Assembly (NCBI GenBank): GCA_035536185.1
Contig: DATLOM010000007.1
Coordinates: forward strand, 1-50,842
Length of the DNA stretch: 50,842 bases
Reading direction: 5' to 3'
Source: GCA-2861595 sp035536185
Lineage (GTDB): Bacteria; Actinomycetota; Acidimicrobiia; Acidimicrobiales; GCA-2861595
Positions within the stretch are counted from its first letter, which is position 1; each line of letters starts with the position of its first letter. Positions 34,321 through 42,330 of the stretch are shown here, piece by piece. The notes beneath the pieces were generated by a model. The model was not told the DNA's origin. It saw nothing but the letters and a program-made list of their open reading frames with translations, and ran no database searches. A program made the position numbers and the translations under genes.

Positions 34321-36113
34321 ATCCCGGCCCCGCAAGGGACTCTCGCAGGAGGTGGTCTCCGTAGCCAACCCGGGTGGCCAAAGCGTGCAGGCGCCGGTCG
34401 GCGAACCAGGGTCGAAGCCGTACCCGCACCGGCACCTCCGAGCCGTAGACGAGGAGGGCCTCGTTGGACCGCAGGCGGCGCAGGGCATCGGGCGGGGCGG
34501 CACGGCGGTAGGTGGTGTGCTCTGAGATCGAGCGCCGGCCACCGGCGAGGTCCACCGAAGCGTTGTGCTCCACCCTCCGCTCGTCTCCCACCAGCCCGGA
34601 GAGGTAGTCGAGGGTGGGGGTGTCGGCGATGCCCGAGGCGAAGAGCTTGGCCCGGTGGTTGTTGAGCACCGTGGAGGCGGCCTCGCCGTAGAGGGCATTG
34701 ATCTGGGCCAGGTCCTGCCACACGCTGAGTAACGCGATGTTGTGAGCCCGCGCGGTGGCCGCGTAGGTGGGCAGCTCGGTGAGCGGGGCGATGTTTCCCG
34801 CCTCGTCGAGCAGGAGCAGACACGGGTGGGCCAGGGCACCACCCGCCGCGTTGGCGGTGTCGAAGGCCCGGCGGGCCGCCTCGGCCACGAGCACCGACAG
34901 CACCGGGCGAAGCCGGGCCTGGTCATGGGCGGCGGCCACCACGTAGATGGTGTTGTCGCCGTCCAGCCACTCATCGAGATCGATTCCCTCCCCCGGTGCC
35001 GCCCCGCCCACGGCGGGATCGGCGTAGGGGGCTACGACGTTTTCCATGGTGGCAAAGATCGAACAGCGCAGCCGGTCCTCTTTTCGCCACAGTGCCTCGG
35101 CCGCGACCATCGCCTCGTCGCCGAACAACTGCCCCCCCACCGAAGCCGAACCGGCGACACCGTCCGGCTGGTCGCGCTCGGCCGAGGCGGCGAGTCCGTC
35201 GAGGATGGCGGCCACCTCGGTGTGGTCGGCGGTGTCCACCCAGCGCACCACCTGGGCCATGTCGAGGCTGGCCAGGGCCGCGGCGTGCAGGTAGGGAGCC
35301 AGCCCCTTGCGAGCCTGGGAGTACCAGTAGTCGGCATCGGAGAGCGAGCTTCGTCGCCGGGGCTGGGCGGCGTCGGTGAGCCAGGTCGCCACCCGCAGCG
35401 CCCCTGCCCAGGTCTGAGCGGGACCGAGGGGAGACCAGGGGGCAGGTCGTGCCCCAGAGGCGCCGGTCGGATCGAACACCCACACTCGTCCTCGTCCGGC
35501 CCGGTGGCCAAGGGTGTTCTCCACCAGATCGGCCTTGACCGATGTCGCCAACACCGGGCCCTCCCACTCCAACAGCGTGGGGATGGCCAGTCCGGCCGTT
35601 CTTGCCACAACCTGAGGGCCCGACCACGGCGAGGCTGGCCTGGGCTTCGGTGGCCACCAGGCGCCTGCCGGCGCGGCCGACCACCACCCGCCCGGCCGCC
35701 GGGCCTCGCACCACCAGGCGGCGAAGGTCGCGCCCCGCCCCCAGCCCGGTGTTGAGGCGCACCCCGAGGGCGCTGCCGCTGGCCCGCCCCTTCCGCCATC
35801 GCAGGACAACGACGGCCAGCAGAATGGTGGTGGCAATGACGACGATCTGGCAGGACCAGTACAGCCACGGCCCGGGAAGCCGAGCGGCCACGTCTGGGGG
35901 CCAAGCAAGAGCGGGGTCGAGGCGATGGCTGGGCAGGCGCACCAGTGCCTCGCCCACCTCATGGGTGCTCACCCCGAGGGCCATTCCCGACGCCACCACC
36001 GCGGCCAAGGAGGCGCCTGCCCAAGCGAGCGCCACGACACCGGCCAGCGCCATCAGCGCCCAGATGGCGGCGTCGGCAGCAACGCCGTTGATCGGAGGGG
36101 GGCGCTCGTTCAT
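34313..36113 (-). pseudogene. VirD4/TraG-type coupling protein, single-base frameshift in Walker A
   Basis: About 599 residues if joined. From ATG 36113 (overlapping the VirB4-type stop as ATGA) come two or three transmembrane helices (about 15-115) and the P-loop VVGPSGCGK. Right after the lysine the frame must shift by one to read TAGLAIPTLLEWEGPVLATS and the rest of the motor: VWVFDPTG, LLLLDEAGNIAPL (Walker B), ALLSVWQDLAQI and a C-terminal VYGSEVPVRVRL. An extra base at about 35599-35600 causes it. Coupling proteins bring the relaxase-DNA complex to the channel. Either the element is transfer-defective or the base is an assembly error. Confidence 0.85.
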
Positions 36114-37371
36114 CCGGCCATGGCCGCGTCGGTCTCACAAATTTCGCGATCGGTCGTTCCAAGGCGATGGGCGACAACCGCGGTGTGGCTACCGACCTTC
36201 CACAGTGCCCGGCCCCGCCCCAGGCGAGCGACGAGGGTGGCCTCGGGGCCGGTGAGGCCGAGCAGGCGCCGGGCGTCATCGGCCTGATCGGAGGACTGGC
36301 GGAAGATGACACGGGTGGCCGAATCAGCGAGTAGGCCCGAGGCCACCTTGGCCGTGGCCGTGCCGTCGTCAGCCTGGGCTCGCAGGTCCGAGAGACGGTG
36401 GATCACCGCGATGTTGGCCACGCCGTAGGCGCGGGCCAGCTTCACACTTGCCTGGAGGAACCGTGCCGTGCGCTCCGCCGCCAGCAGGCTCCACGCCTCG
36501 TCCAGCACCAACAGCCGCCGTGGCCCGCCGGGGCGGGCCAGCACGCCCTGTAGCCAGGCGGTGGTGGCCACCATGACGAGGCGAAGCGCCTCAGGGTCGC
36601 CGTGCACACCGGACAGGTCGACCACCACGCCGGGGCCTTCGGAATCGAGGCGGACGTTGGTGGCGCCGTCGAACATGCCCCGAAGCGAGCGCTCCAACAG
36701 CTTGCCCAGGGCGAAGGAGGCGGCCTCCACCGCTCGGGCCAGCTCCGCCGGCTCCAGGCGAGCCCGGCGGGCCACCTCGGCCGGTGGGTCGGCCAGGGTG
36801 GCAGCCAGATCGGCCAGGGTCGCGGTTCGTCGCCGCCGGGCCAGATGGGCCAGCGCCCAGCCCACCGTGGCGTCCTCCAGAGGCGAGAGGTCCCGCCCCA
36901 GCACCGACCCCAGCAGGGCGGCGACCATGGCCCCTTGTCGCCGGGCCAGCTCTTCGGGGCCGTCGGTACCGCCGGCCGGGCCGGGATCGAGCGGATTGAG
37001 GCGCTGGCGGCCGCCGGGGACCAGGCGCACGACCGACAGGCCCAGGCTCTCGGCCAGAGGGGCGTATTCGCCCTTGGGATCAGCGATGGCCACCCAGCGC
37101 CCCAGCACCCCCGCCAGTCGGTGGACCAGGGCCTTGACCGTGGCGCTCTTTCCCACTCCCGGTTCTCCGAGGATGACCATGTTGGGGTTGGTGACAGGCC
37201 GGCCCCGTAGGCGCGGAAGGGGTCAAAGCAGAACGCCGACCCACCGGCCAACACGTCGGTACCGAGGTAAACCCCGACAGGGGCCATCCCGCCTCCGGCG
37301 GCAAAGGGGTAGATGGAACACAGCTGGGCGGTGGTGGCCCGGTGACGGGGCAGGTGCAGGCGGGCCGTCAT
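36110..37371 (-). pseudogene. VirB4-type conjugation ATPase, single-base frameshift near its start
   Basis: The gene starts at ATG 37371 (ATGA overlap with the SCO6880-type stop): MTARLHLPRHRATTAQLCSI, a GVYLGTDVLAGGSAFCFDPF block, then one base is missing near 37195. The motor follows in the other frame: NMVILGEPGVGKSATVKAL (Walker A), ADPKGEYAPLAESLG, RLLVLDEAWSLLA (Walker B), ANIAVIHRLSDL and RVIFRQSSDQADD. About 420 residues joined. It powers substrate transfer or pilus assembly at the membrane. An internal start at 37180 would lose little beyond the N-terminal domain, so a product may still be made. Confidence 0.85.
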
Positions 37372-38846
37372 CCCATCAGCCCCCGGCCGAGGCCGATGCC
37401 GAGCGGCATGGTCGCGGCCAGGACGAGGTCGTGGCGGCCGTCGAGGCGGCGCAGTTCGACGCCGGCTCGTGCGCCGGCTTGTTCGATGCTGGCACATGCC
37501 GCCTCCAGCTCTTGGGGGCCTGGGGCGGCCACGTCCACCAGGCCGACGAAGCTGACCTCGGGGTAGCCAGCCACCAACTCGGCCTCCCGCTCGGCCAGGC
37601 CGGCGGCGGCCCGGTGGTGGCGGGCTCCGATGCGAAACCCGCCCCGTGCCCGCTGCTCCTCGTCGGTGGCCAGACGCACCGCGTCTCGCTCGATGCGCCG
37701 GCGTGCCTGGGATGGCGGGACGGGCTCGACGAGCAGGGCGAGGGTGCGCACCGCGTCGGTGGACAACAACAGCGGCTCCAACCAGGCCGGCCCCACCTCC
37801 AGGCGGGGCCACTCGGCCACCCAGTAGCCGGCGTGAACCGATGCGTCGACAGCGACGCTGCGCCACCTGGCTCGCATGGCCAGAGGGCCGGCGTTGGAAA
37901 CTGAGATGCCTCCCCCCGCCTCACCGACCGCGGCGGCGCGTTCTTCGAGACGACTGGCGGCGGTGGGATCGAGGCGAACCCGAATGACCTGGGCCAGATC
38001 AGCTGGCCCCAGCGGCGGTCCGGGGTCCAGGCCGGCCTCCATCAAGCGCACGTTGAGCAGTCGGAGCTGATCGAGCAGCGTGGCCGCCACCGCTCCGCCG
38101 CCCCGGCCCCGACAGCGCCGGGCCGCCACCGTGACGGCCAGGAGCACCTCGTGGCGCGCTGCGCTGGCTTTGGCCTCGGACAACAACTCGGCGTAGGCGG
38201 CACCGGCGGGGCTGTCGGGGATGTCGCGGCCAGCACCGGCCAGCGCCGCTGCGCCCGCGGGCCCCGCCCACTCCAGCACCGCCACCTGGGCCACCGGAGC
38301 GCGCTCGGCACAGAAGGCGCCGACCACGTCTCCCCAGGAGGCGACCAGGCGCTCCTGCTCGCCCGCCTCGGCCAGCGCGAACCCTCGCCCGGCCACCGGC
38401 ACCACCGCAGTGGCCGCTCCCCGACCCCGGTCGACTACCACGGCCAATGGACCAACGCCTCCGGCCCAAGCCGGACGAGAGGTGGTGGTCAGGGCCAGTT
38501 CACCAAAGCAGGGGGGTAGCAACAGTGGTCCTCCAGAAGGAGAGGGCGCGGGGCGGGCCGCGACCGGTGCCATCCACCGGGCGCGCCGGGAGGGGGTAGC
38601 GATCCAGGCGGCGGCGACCGGCGCCATCTCGTGTGCTGCCTGGCCACCCACAGAGCCGAAGGCACCCGCCGCACCGGCCACCAGGGGAAGGAACACGATC
38701 AGCAACGGGAGACCCCGGGACAACAAGGCGCCGGCCACCAGGATCCCCGCGCCGAGAGCGGCGCACTGCAGGGCCTGGAGCCCGAGCAGCACCCCTCCCC
38801 GGTCAAGAGGCGAGAAGCGAAAGGTGCGGGCTTCAGCTGGCGCCAC
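37368..38846 (-). CDS. SCO6880-family conjugation membrane protein
   Basis: 492 residues from GTG 38846, with GGAGG five bases upstream. RTFRFSPLDRGGVLLGLQALQ leads into two transmembrane helices (about 30-75), then a long soluble region rich in Ala, Arg and Glu. Actinobacterial conjugation clusters commonly carry this family just before the VirB4-type ATPase, and it is thought to represent the VirB4 N-terminal/TcpC-like part of the machine. It overlaps TrbL by 14 bp and the ATPase by ATGA. Biochemical role unproven. Confidence 0.8.
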   Translation of the reverse strand: MAPAEARTFRFSPLDRGGVLLGLQALQCAALGAGILVAGALLSRGLPLLIVFLPLVAGAAGAFGSVGGQAAHEMAPVAAAWIATPSRRARWMAPVAARPAPSPSGGPLLLPPCFGELALTTTSRPAWAGGVGPLAVVVDRGRGAATAVVPVAGRGFALAEAGEQERLVASWGDVVGAFCAERAPVAQVAVLEWAGPAGAAALAGAGRDIPDSPAGAAYAELLSEAKASAARHEVLLAVTVAARRCRGRGGGAVAATLLDQLRLLNVRLMEAGLDPGPPLGPADLAQVIRVRLDPTAASRLEERAAAVGEAGGGISVSNAGPLAMRARWRSVAVDASVHAGYWVAEWPRLEVGPAWLEPLLLSTDAVRTLALLVEPVPPSQARRRIERDAVRLATDEEQRARGGFRIGARHHRAAAGLAEREAELVAGYPEVSFVGLVDVAAPGPQELEAACASIEQAGARAGVELRRLDGRHDLVLAATMPLGIGLGRGLMG

Positions 38847-40320
38847 TGGTGCCTCCTTCGAGTCGAGGCCGGCGAGGCCGGGGGGTAGGCGGTGGCGGTT
38901 TTGGTGGTTTGTCAGCACCTGGGCGACCGGATTCCGGTGGCGGCGTGGCGGCGCCGGTGGTGACACCGCGCGGGGTCGACCTCGCTGATCCACTGGCACC
39001 AGGCGATGCCTTCGCCGGCGGCGGCGTCCCACCCGGCCTGGCGGCGATTCCAGCACCGCTTGTGGCCGGAGCTGGCTTGGCCGGCGTCACGACAGGTGCC
39101 GATGCAGGGCGCCCACCGGCGGGACCGCTCCCGCCTCCACCAACAGAGGGTGCGCCACCCGAGCCTGCGCCACCCGAAGCTCCGCCGTGGCGGACCGCCG
39201 AGGAAGTGGAGCTGGTTTGCCCCCCTCCGGGCGAACCACCTCTGCGGGAGCTCCCACCGCCGCCCACATGTCCCGGCAAGCTCGGCCCGGCCAGGCGGCT
39301 CATGGTTCCCGCGGCGGTGGCGTAGGTGGCCATGGCCGAGGTGGCGCCTCGGATCGGTGCCCGCGAAAGTCCTTGGGCCACCACCGCGGCTTCGGCCAGC
39401 GGCATGAGGCGCAACACCACGAAGGGCGAAAAAGCAGCCATGGCCAACACCGCGCAACCGACGATCAGGCCCCCGAGGCCGCCGGCCACCCCAGCGGTGT
39501 CGGGTCCGCGCTGAGGTCCCAGGGCACCGGCCAGGGAGGCGACCCCGGTGGCCAGAGCGATGCACACCACGAGCTTGGAGACGATGACCGCGGCCAACAG
39601 CTCCACCAGGCGCCGGGCCACTCCCTTGGTGGCCGGCCAGATGGTGGTGGCAAAGGCCAGTGGGCTGAGCGCCACCAACAGGTAGATGAGCGCCGAGCGC
39701 ACCAGCAGCTCCATCCAGACGACCAGGGCGGCGACGACTCCGATGACGGCCACCACGACCACGGCGAAGCCGCCGCCCGCCGCGCCAGCGCCGGCGCCCA
39801 GGGCTCCGAGGAACGAGGCGGCATCAGAGCCGGTGGGGTCGAGTACCTCCGCTGACAAGGCGTCGGTCAGGGCCAGGGCTTTGGCCACCACAGCGGTGGT
39901 GGCCACCATGGCCACCACGGTCAGGGGAAGCCCGATGGCGATACGGCGCACCATGCCCCCGGCGTCGCCCTTCAGCAACCCACTGACCAGTCCGAGCAGA
40001 GCGAAGGCGACCATCAATGCAGCGGCGATGGCCCGCACCGACGCGTAGGGGGAGTCAGGTCCTGAGAACCACACCGCGCCGACGTCGGGCCGCGCCGAGG
40101 TGGCGAGGAACCCGAGGATGCCCTCGATGAACGACCCGAGGGCACCGAGGACCCAGCGGGCGATCCCGGCGGTCACCTGGTCGAAGCCCCATCCGGTGAC
40201 GCCGCCGACCACGTCTTTGATGACCCCGACGCCGGGGGGATCGGCCGCCGCGGGCGAAGCGGTGGCCAACCATGCGCCGCTGGCGACGGCCGCCGCGGCG
40301 AGGGGCCGGGAGACCCTCAC
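38833..40320 (-). CDS. VirB6/TrbL-type conjugation channel protein
   Basis: 495 residues from GTG 40320, which overlaps the pilin-like stop as GTGA. An N-terminal signal peptide ends near ASPAAADPP. Seven or so hydrophobic segments lie between about 60 and 340 (LMVAFALLGLVSGLL, AVVVVAVIGVVAALVVWMELL, SALIYLLVALSPLAF), the polytopic pattern of TrbL/VirB6 with the conserved loop around WPATKGVARRL. The C-terminal ~130 residues are low-complexity Gly/Ser/Pro/Ala, probably an extended cytoplasmic or periplasmic tail. It forms part of the inner-membrane channel. Confidence 0.82.
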   Translation of the reverse strand: MRVSRPLAAAAVASGAWLATASPAAADPPGVGVIKDVVGGVTGWGFDQVTAGIARWVLGALGSFIEGILGFLATSARPDVGAVWFSGPDSPYASVRAIAAALMVAFALLGLVSGLLKGDAGGMVRRIAIGLPLTVVAMVATTAVVAKALALTDALSAEVLDPTGSDAASFLGALGAGAGAAGGGFAVVVVAVIGVVAALVVWMELLVRSALIYLLVALSPLAFATTIWPATKGVARRLVELLAAVIVSKLVVCIALATGVASLAGALGPQRGPDTAGVAGGLGGLIVGCAVLAMAAFSPFVVLRLMPLAEAAVVAQGLSRAPIRGATSAMATYATAAGTMSRLAGPSLPGHVGGGGSSRRGGSPGGGQTSSTSSAVRHGGASGGAGSGGAPSVGGGGSGPAGGRPASAPVVTPAKPAPATSGAGIAARPGGTPPPAKASPGASGSARSTPRGVTTGAATPPPESGRPGADKPPKPPPPTPRPRRPRLEGGTSGAS

Positions 40321-40601
40321 CCCCGCGCGGCACCGAACAACATGTTCACCGCGGTTGGCGCGATCCCCGCCAGACACGCACCCACCACCCCGGCCAGGGC
40401 CAGCTGCTTGCCCCGGTATCCGCCCGAGTAGTTCCCCGAGTGCTGGGCGATGCCGAAGATGGCGGCGCCGAGCAGGATCGAGGCGAGGGATCCCCAAAGC
40501 GCCAACTGGCCGAGCCAGTTGAGCATCTGTTGGAGCAGGGGGCCGCCGGGCAGGCCCGAGCTGGTGGGACTGACGTTGACCTGGGCGAGCAGGACGGGCA
40601 A
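40317..40601 (-). CDS. Small VirB2/TrbC-like membrane protein
   Basis: 94 residues from a TTG at 40601 with AAAGG six bases upstream. Two hydrophobic helices (ALWGSLASILLGAAIFGI and LALAGVVGACLAGIAPTAV) flank a short basic loop, the layout of VirB2/TrbC pilin-type subunits, although pilin identity is inferred from size, topology and position only. First gene of the minus-strand conjugation operon (40601 to 33389). Confidence 0.65.
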   Translation of the reverse strand: MPVLLAQVNVSPTSSGLPGGPLLQQMLNWLGQLALWGSLASILLGAAIFGIAQHSGNYSGGYRGKQLALAGVVGACLAGIAPTAVNMLFGAARG

Positions 40602-40623
40602 TGGAAGCCTTTCTTCAGAGCGG

Positions 40624-40637
40624 GAGGGTCGACCCTC
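40624..40637. promoter_or_regulatory. 14-bp palindrome between divergent conjugation operons
   Basis: GAGGGTCGACCCTC, perfectly self-complementary. It lies 23 bp before the pilin-like TTG and overlaps motif copy c, in the 93-bp gap between the minus-strand transfer operon and the NlpC operon. A candidate operator. It also contains GTCGAC, the XamI-type target. Confidence 0.5.
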
Positions 40638-40644
40638 TACGCCC
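40633..40644 (-). promoter_or_regulatory. GGGCGTAGAGGG motif, copy c
   Basis: Minus-strand copy, about 32 bp upstream of the pilin-like start. Too far for a ribosome site, so here it should be a transcription or regulator signal if functional. Confidence 0.5.
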
Positions 40645-40680
40645 AGCCCGATCGAGAAACGGTCCTTCTCGCGCCGAGGC

Positions 40681-40692
40681 GGGCGTAGAGGG
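40681..40692 (+). promoter_or_regulatory. GGGCGTAGAGGG motif, copy d (NlpC start)
   Basis: Plus-strand copy ending two bases before the NlpC ATG; divergent from copy c. Confidence 0.5.
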
Positions 40693-40694
40693 GC

Positions 40695-41222
40695 ATGGTC
40701 AAGCTCGCCGTCTCCTGCCTCGCTGTCCTGCTCGCCTTCGTCCTCGGCCTGCCTCTGCTGGTGGTGGCCGGCGCGAGGGCCAAGCCCGCTGAACCTGCCT
40801 CCCTCACCGTCCCGGCCGGCGGCACCGATGCCCGAGCCGAGGTCGTGCTGGGGGCAGCGCGAAGCGCGCTCGGCACGCCATACGTGTGGGGCGGAGCGTC
40901 GCCATCGGCGGGATTCGACTGCTCAGGACTGGTGCAGTGGGCCTATCGCCAGGCGGGCATCAACCTGCCCCGCACCACCGCAGAACAGATCCGTAGCGGC
41001 GTCGCCATCGACCGCGCCGAGCTTCGCCCTGGTGATCTGGTGTTCAGCCGCGGCGGGCGCCCGGTGCACGACTTCGGCCACGTCGGGATCTACGTCGGCG
41101 ACAACAAGATCATCATCGCCCCCCACAGCGGCGAGGTGGTATCGCTGCGCCCCCTTCGGCCCGGGACGGTTCAGGCCGCACGTCGGGTGCTGGCCGACCA
41201 GACGAGCCCGGGAGCCAGATGA
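40695..41222 (+). CDS. NlpC/P60 cell-wall hydrolase of the conjugation system
   Basis: 175 residues. A signal peptide or anchor (LAVSCLAVLLAFVLGLPLLVVAGA) precedes a NlpC/P60 domain with catalytic Cys in SAGFDCSGLVQWAYRQ, His in FGHVGIYVGD and a final His in IIAPHSGEVV; PYVWGGASP is also typical. It should open peptidoglycan locally for the transfer apparatus, the role of VirB1-like enzymes. Its TGA overlaps the ATGA of a following frame, but the next real gene probably starts at 41402. Confidence 0.92.
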   Translation: MVKLAVSCLAVLLAFVLGLPLLVVAGARAKPAEPASLTVPAGGTDARAEVVLGAARSALGTPYVWGGASPSAGFDCSGLVQWAYRQAGINLPRTTAEQIRSGVAIDRAELRPGDLVFSRGGRPVHDFGHVGIYVGDNKIIIAPHSGEVVSLRPLRPGTVQAARRVLADQTSPGAR

Positions 41223-41263
41223 GTCGCGCGGCGGTGGCCACCACGGCCTTGGGTCAACCGAAT

Positions 41264-41363
41264 GTGAGCCGCCATGTGAGGTCACTCGTGAGGGTCACCG
41301 AAATCTTTTTCAGAAATGAGGTCGACAGTGAGGTCGCTCGTGAGACCGGGCGTGAGGGGTGGG
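41264..41363 (+). repeat. Seven 12-bp-period iterons (GTGAGGTCRCTC-like)
   Basis: GTGAG (once ATGAG) begins at 41264, 41276, 41288 and, after a 16-base AT-richer spacer, at 41316, 41328, 41340 and 41352. The best copies read GTGAGGTCACTC and GTGAGGTCGCTC. They lie between the NlpC stop and the ribosome site of the next gene, so they are probably not coding. Candidate binding sites for a replication, excision or regulatory protein. Confidence 0.65.
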
Positions 41364-41401
41364 GCGCACGCTCGGCGGCAGCCAACCAAAAGGAGCTGCC
41401 C

Positions 41402-42103
41402 GTGGCGCCCGAACACCTCTTTGCTGCCCTGGATTCTGAGTGGCAGCGACTCGCGAACGATGCCGATTCGACACAACGCCTGAAGCGGTGGGCGACCAAC
41501 CACCGGGAGCTTCGGGCCTTTCCCGACCTGCCCGCCCTGATCTCCTACGTGCAACGACGAAATGCCCCGGTGGCCAGCGACCGGGTGCTCTTGGCACTGG
41601 TTCGCTTGGCCTCTGGCGACGAGCTGGCGGCGCGCACGGTGCTGCAGGCCCTGGTCCCCGGCCTACGCGTGGTGGCCATTACGAGTCCGTGGGCCGGAGA
41701 GCCCGAGGAGGTCGACGCCATGGTGGTGGCCGCCGCCTGGGAGCGCATCCGTCTCTATCCCGTCGACCAACGTTTCGAGCGAGTCGCCGCCAACATCGTC
41801 TTTGACGTGCTGAAGCAGCTCTGCCTTGATCGGAGGCGTCGGCTACGCGTCGAGGGTGCCGAGGCCCGGGTAGCGGTCACCGAGGAGCCGCCCGTCCGGT
41901 CCAGCGCCGAGCAGCTACTCAACTTGTTGAACAGCGCGGTGGCCGCCGGAGAGCTGACCGCCGTCGATGGATCGCTGGTTGCCGCGACCCGCATCGGCGG
42001 CGTCAAGCTCAAAGATCTCGCTCCGGTCTACGGCCTCACCGTGCGCTGGCTGCGCAAGAGACGCCGACGGGCAGAAGCCATCCTCGAAAGGGTTTCGCCA
42101 TGA
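41402..42103 (+). CDS. Sigma-region-4-like HTH protein of the integration module
   Basis: 233 residues from GTG 41402, which has AAAGGAG six bases upstream; a longer frame to 41219 would put the iterons in coding sequence. The body is helical (LLALVRLASGDELAARTVLQALVPG, FDVLKQLCLDRRRRL). The last 45 residues (LKDLAPVYGLTVRWLRKRRRRA) look like a sigma-70 region 4/HTH DNA-binding unit. It is coupled by ATGA to the excisionase, so it may be the activator of excision or transfer and could act at the adjacent iterons. Identity as sigma factor is not proven. Confidence 0.65.
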   Translation: MAPEHLFAALDSEWQRLANDADSTQRLKRWATNHRELRAFPDLPALISYVQRRNAPVASDRVLLALVRLASGDELAARTVLQALVPGLRVVAITSPWAGEPEEVDAMVVAAAWERIRLYPVDQRFERVAANIVFDVLKQLCLDRRRRLRVEGAEARVAVTEEPPVRSSAEQLLNLLNSAVAAGELTAVDGSLVAATRIGGVKLKDLAPVYGLTVRWLRKRRRRAEAILERVSP

Positions 42104-42330
42104 CGCGTCCGTCATCGCCCGGTGGCGAGCTCTTGACCGTTGAGGAGGCGGCAGACGCTCTCAACGTCACGGTTCGCTTCATCCGGCGTCTCGTCGCCGA
42201 GCGACGGATAGCGGTGGTGCGGCTCGGCCGCCACGTCCGCTTCGCTCACCGTGACCTTGAGGCGTTTGTCGCAGCCAGTCGGAGCGACGCCATTCAGCCA
42301 CCTCTGCGGCTGCCGGGCGGCCGGAGGTGA
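42100..42330 (+). CDS. xis: Excisionase-type HTH_17 protein
   Basis: 76 residues; ATG 42100 overlaps the upstream TGA and its own stop overlaps the integrase GTG. LLTVEEAADALNVTVRFIRRLV and VVRLGRHVRFAHRDLEAFVA form the winged HTH of the HTH_17/AlpA-Xis type. Sitting directly before the integrase, it is the likely recombination directionality factor. Confidence 0.88.
   Translation: MTRPSSPGGELLTVEEAADALNVTVRFIRRLVAERRIAVVRLGRHVRFAHRDLEAFVAASRSDAIQPPLRLPGGRR

Noticed and set aside
41264..41363. CRISPR array
   Set aside because: Repeats of 12 bp without spacers; no cas genes anywhere in the window.
41219..41401. Longer N-terminus for the sigma-like protein
   Set aside because: It would translate the iterons; GTG 41402 has a strong AAAGGAG site. 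The ATGA overlap at 41219 leaves some doubt.
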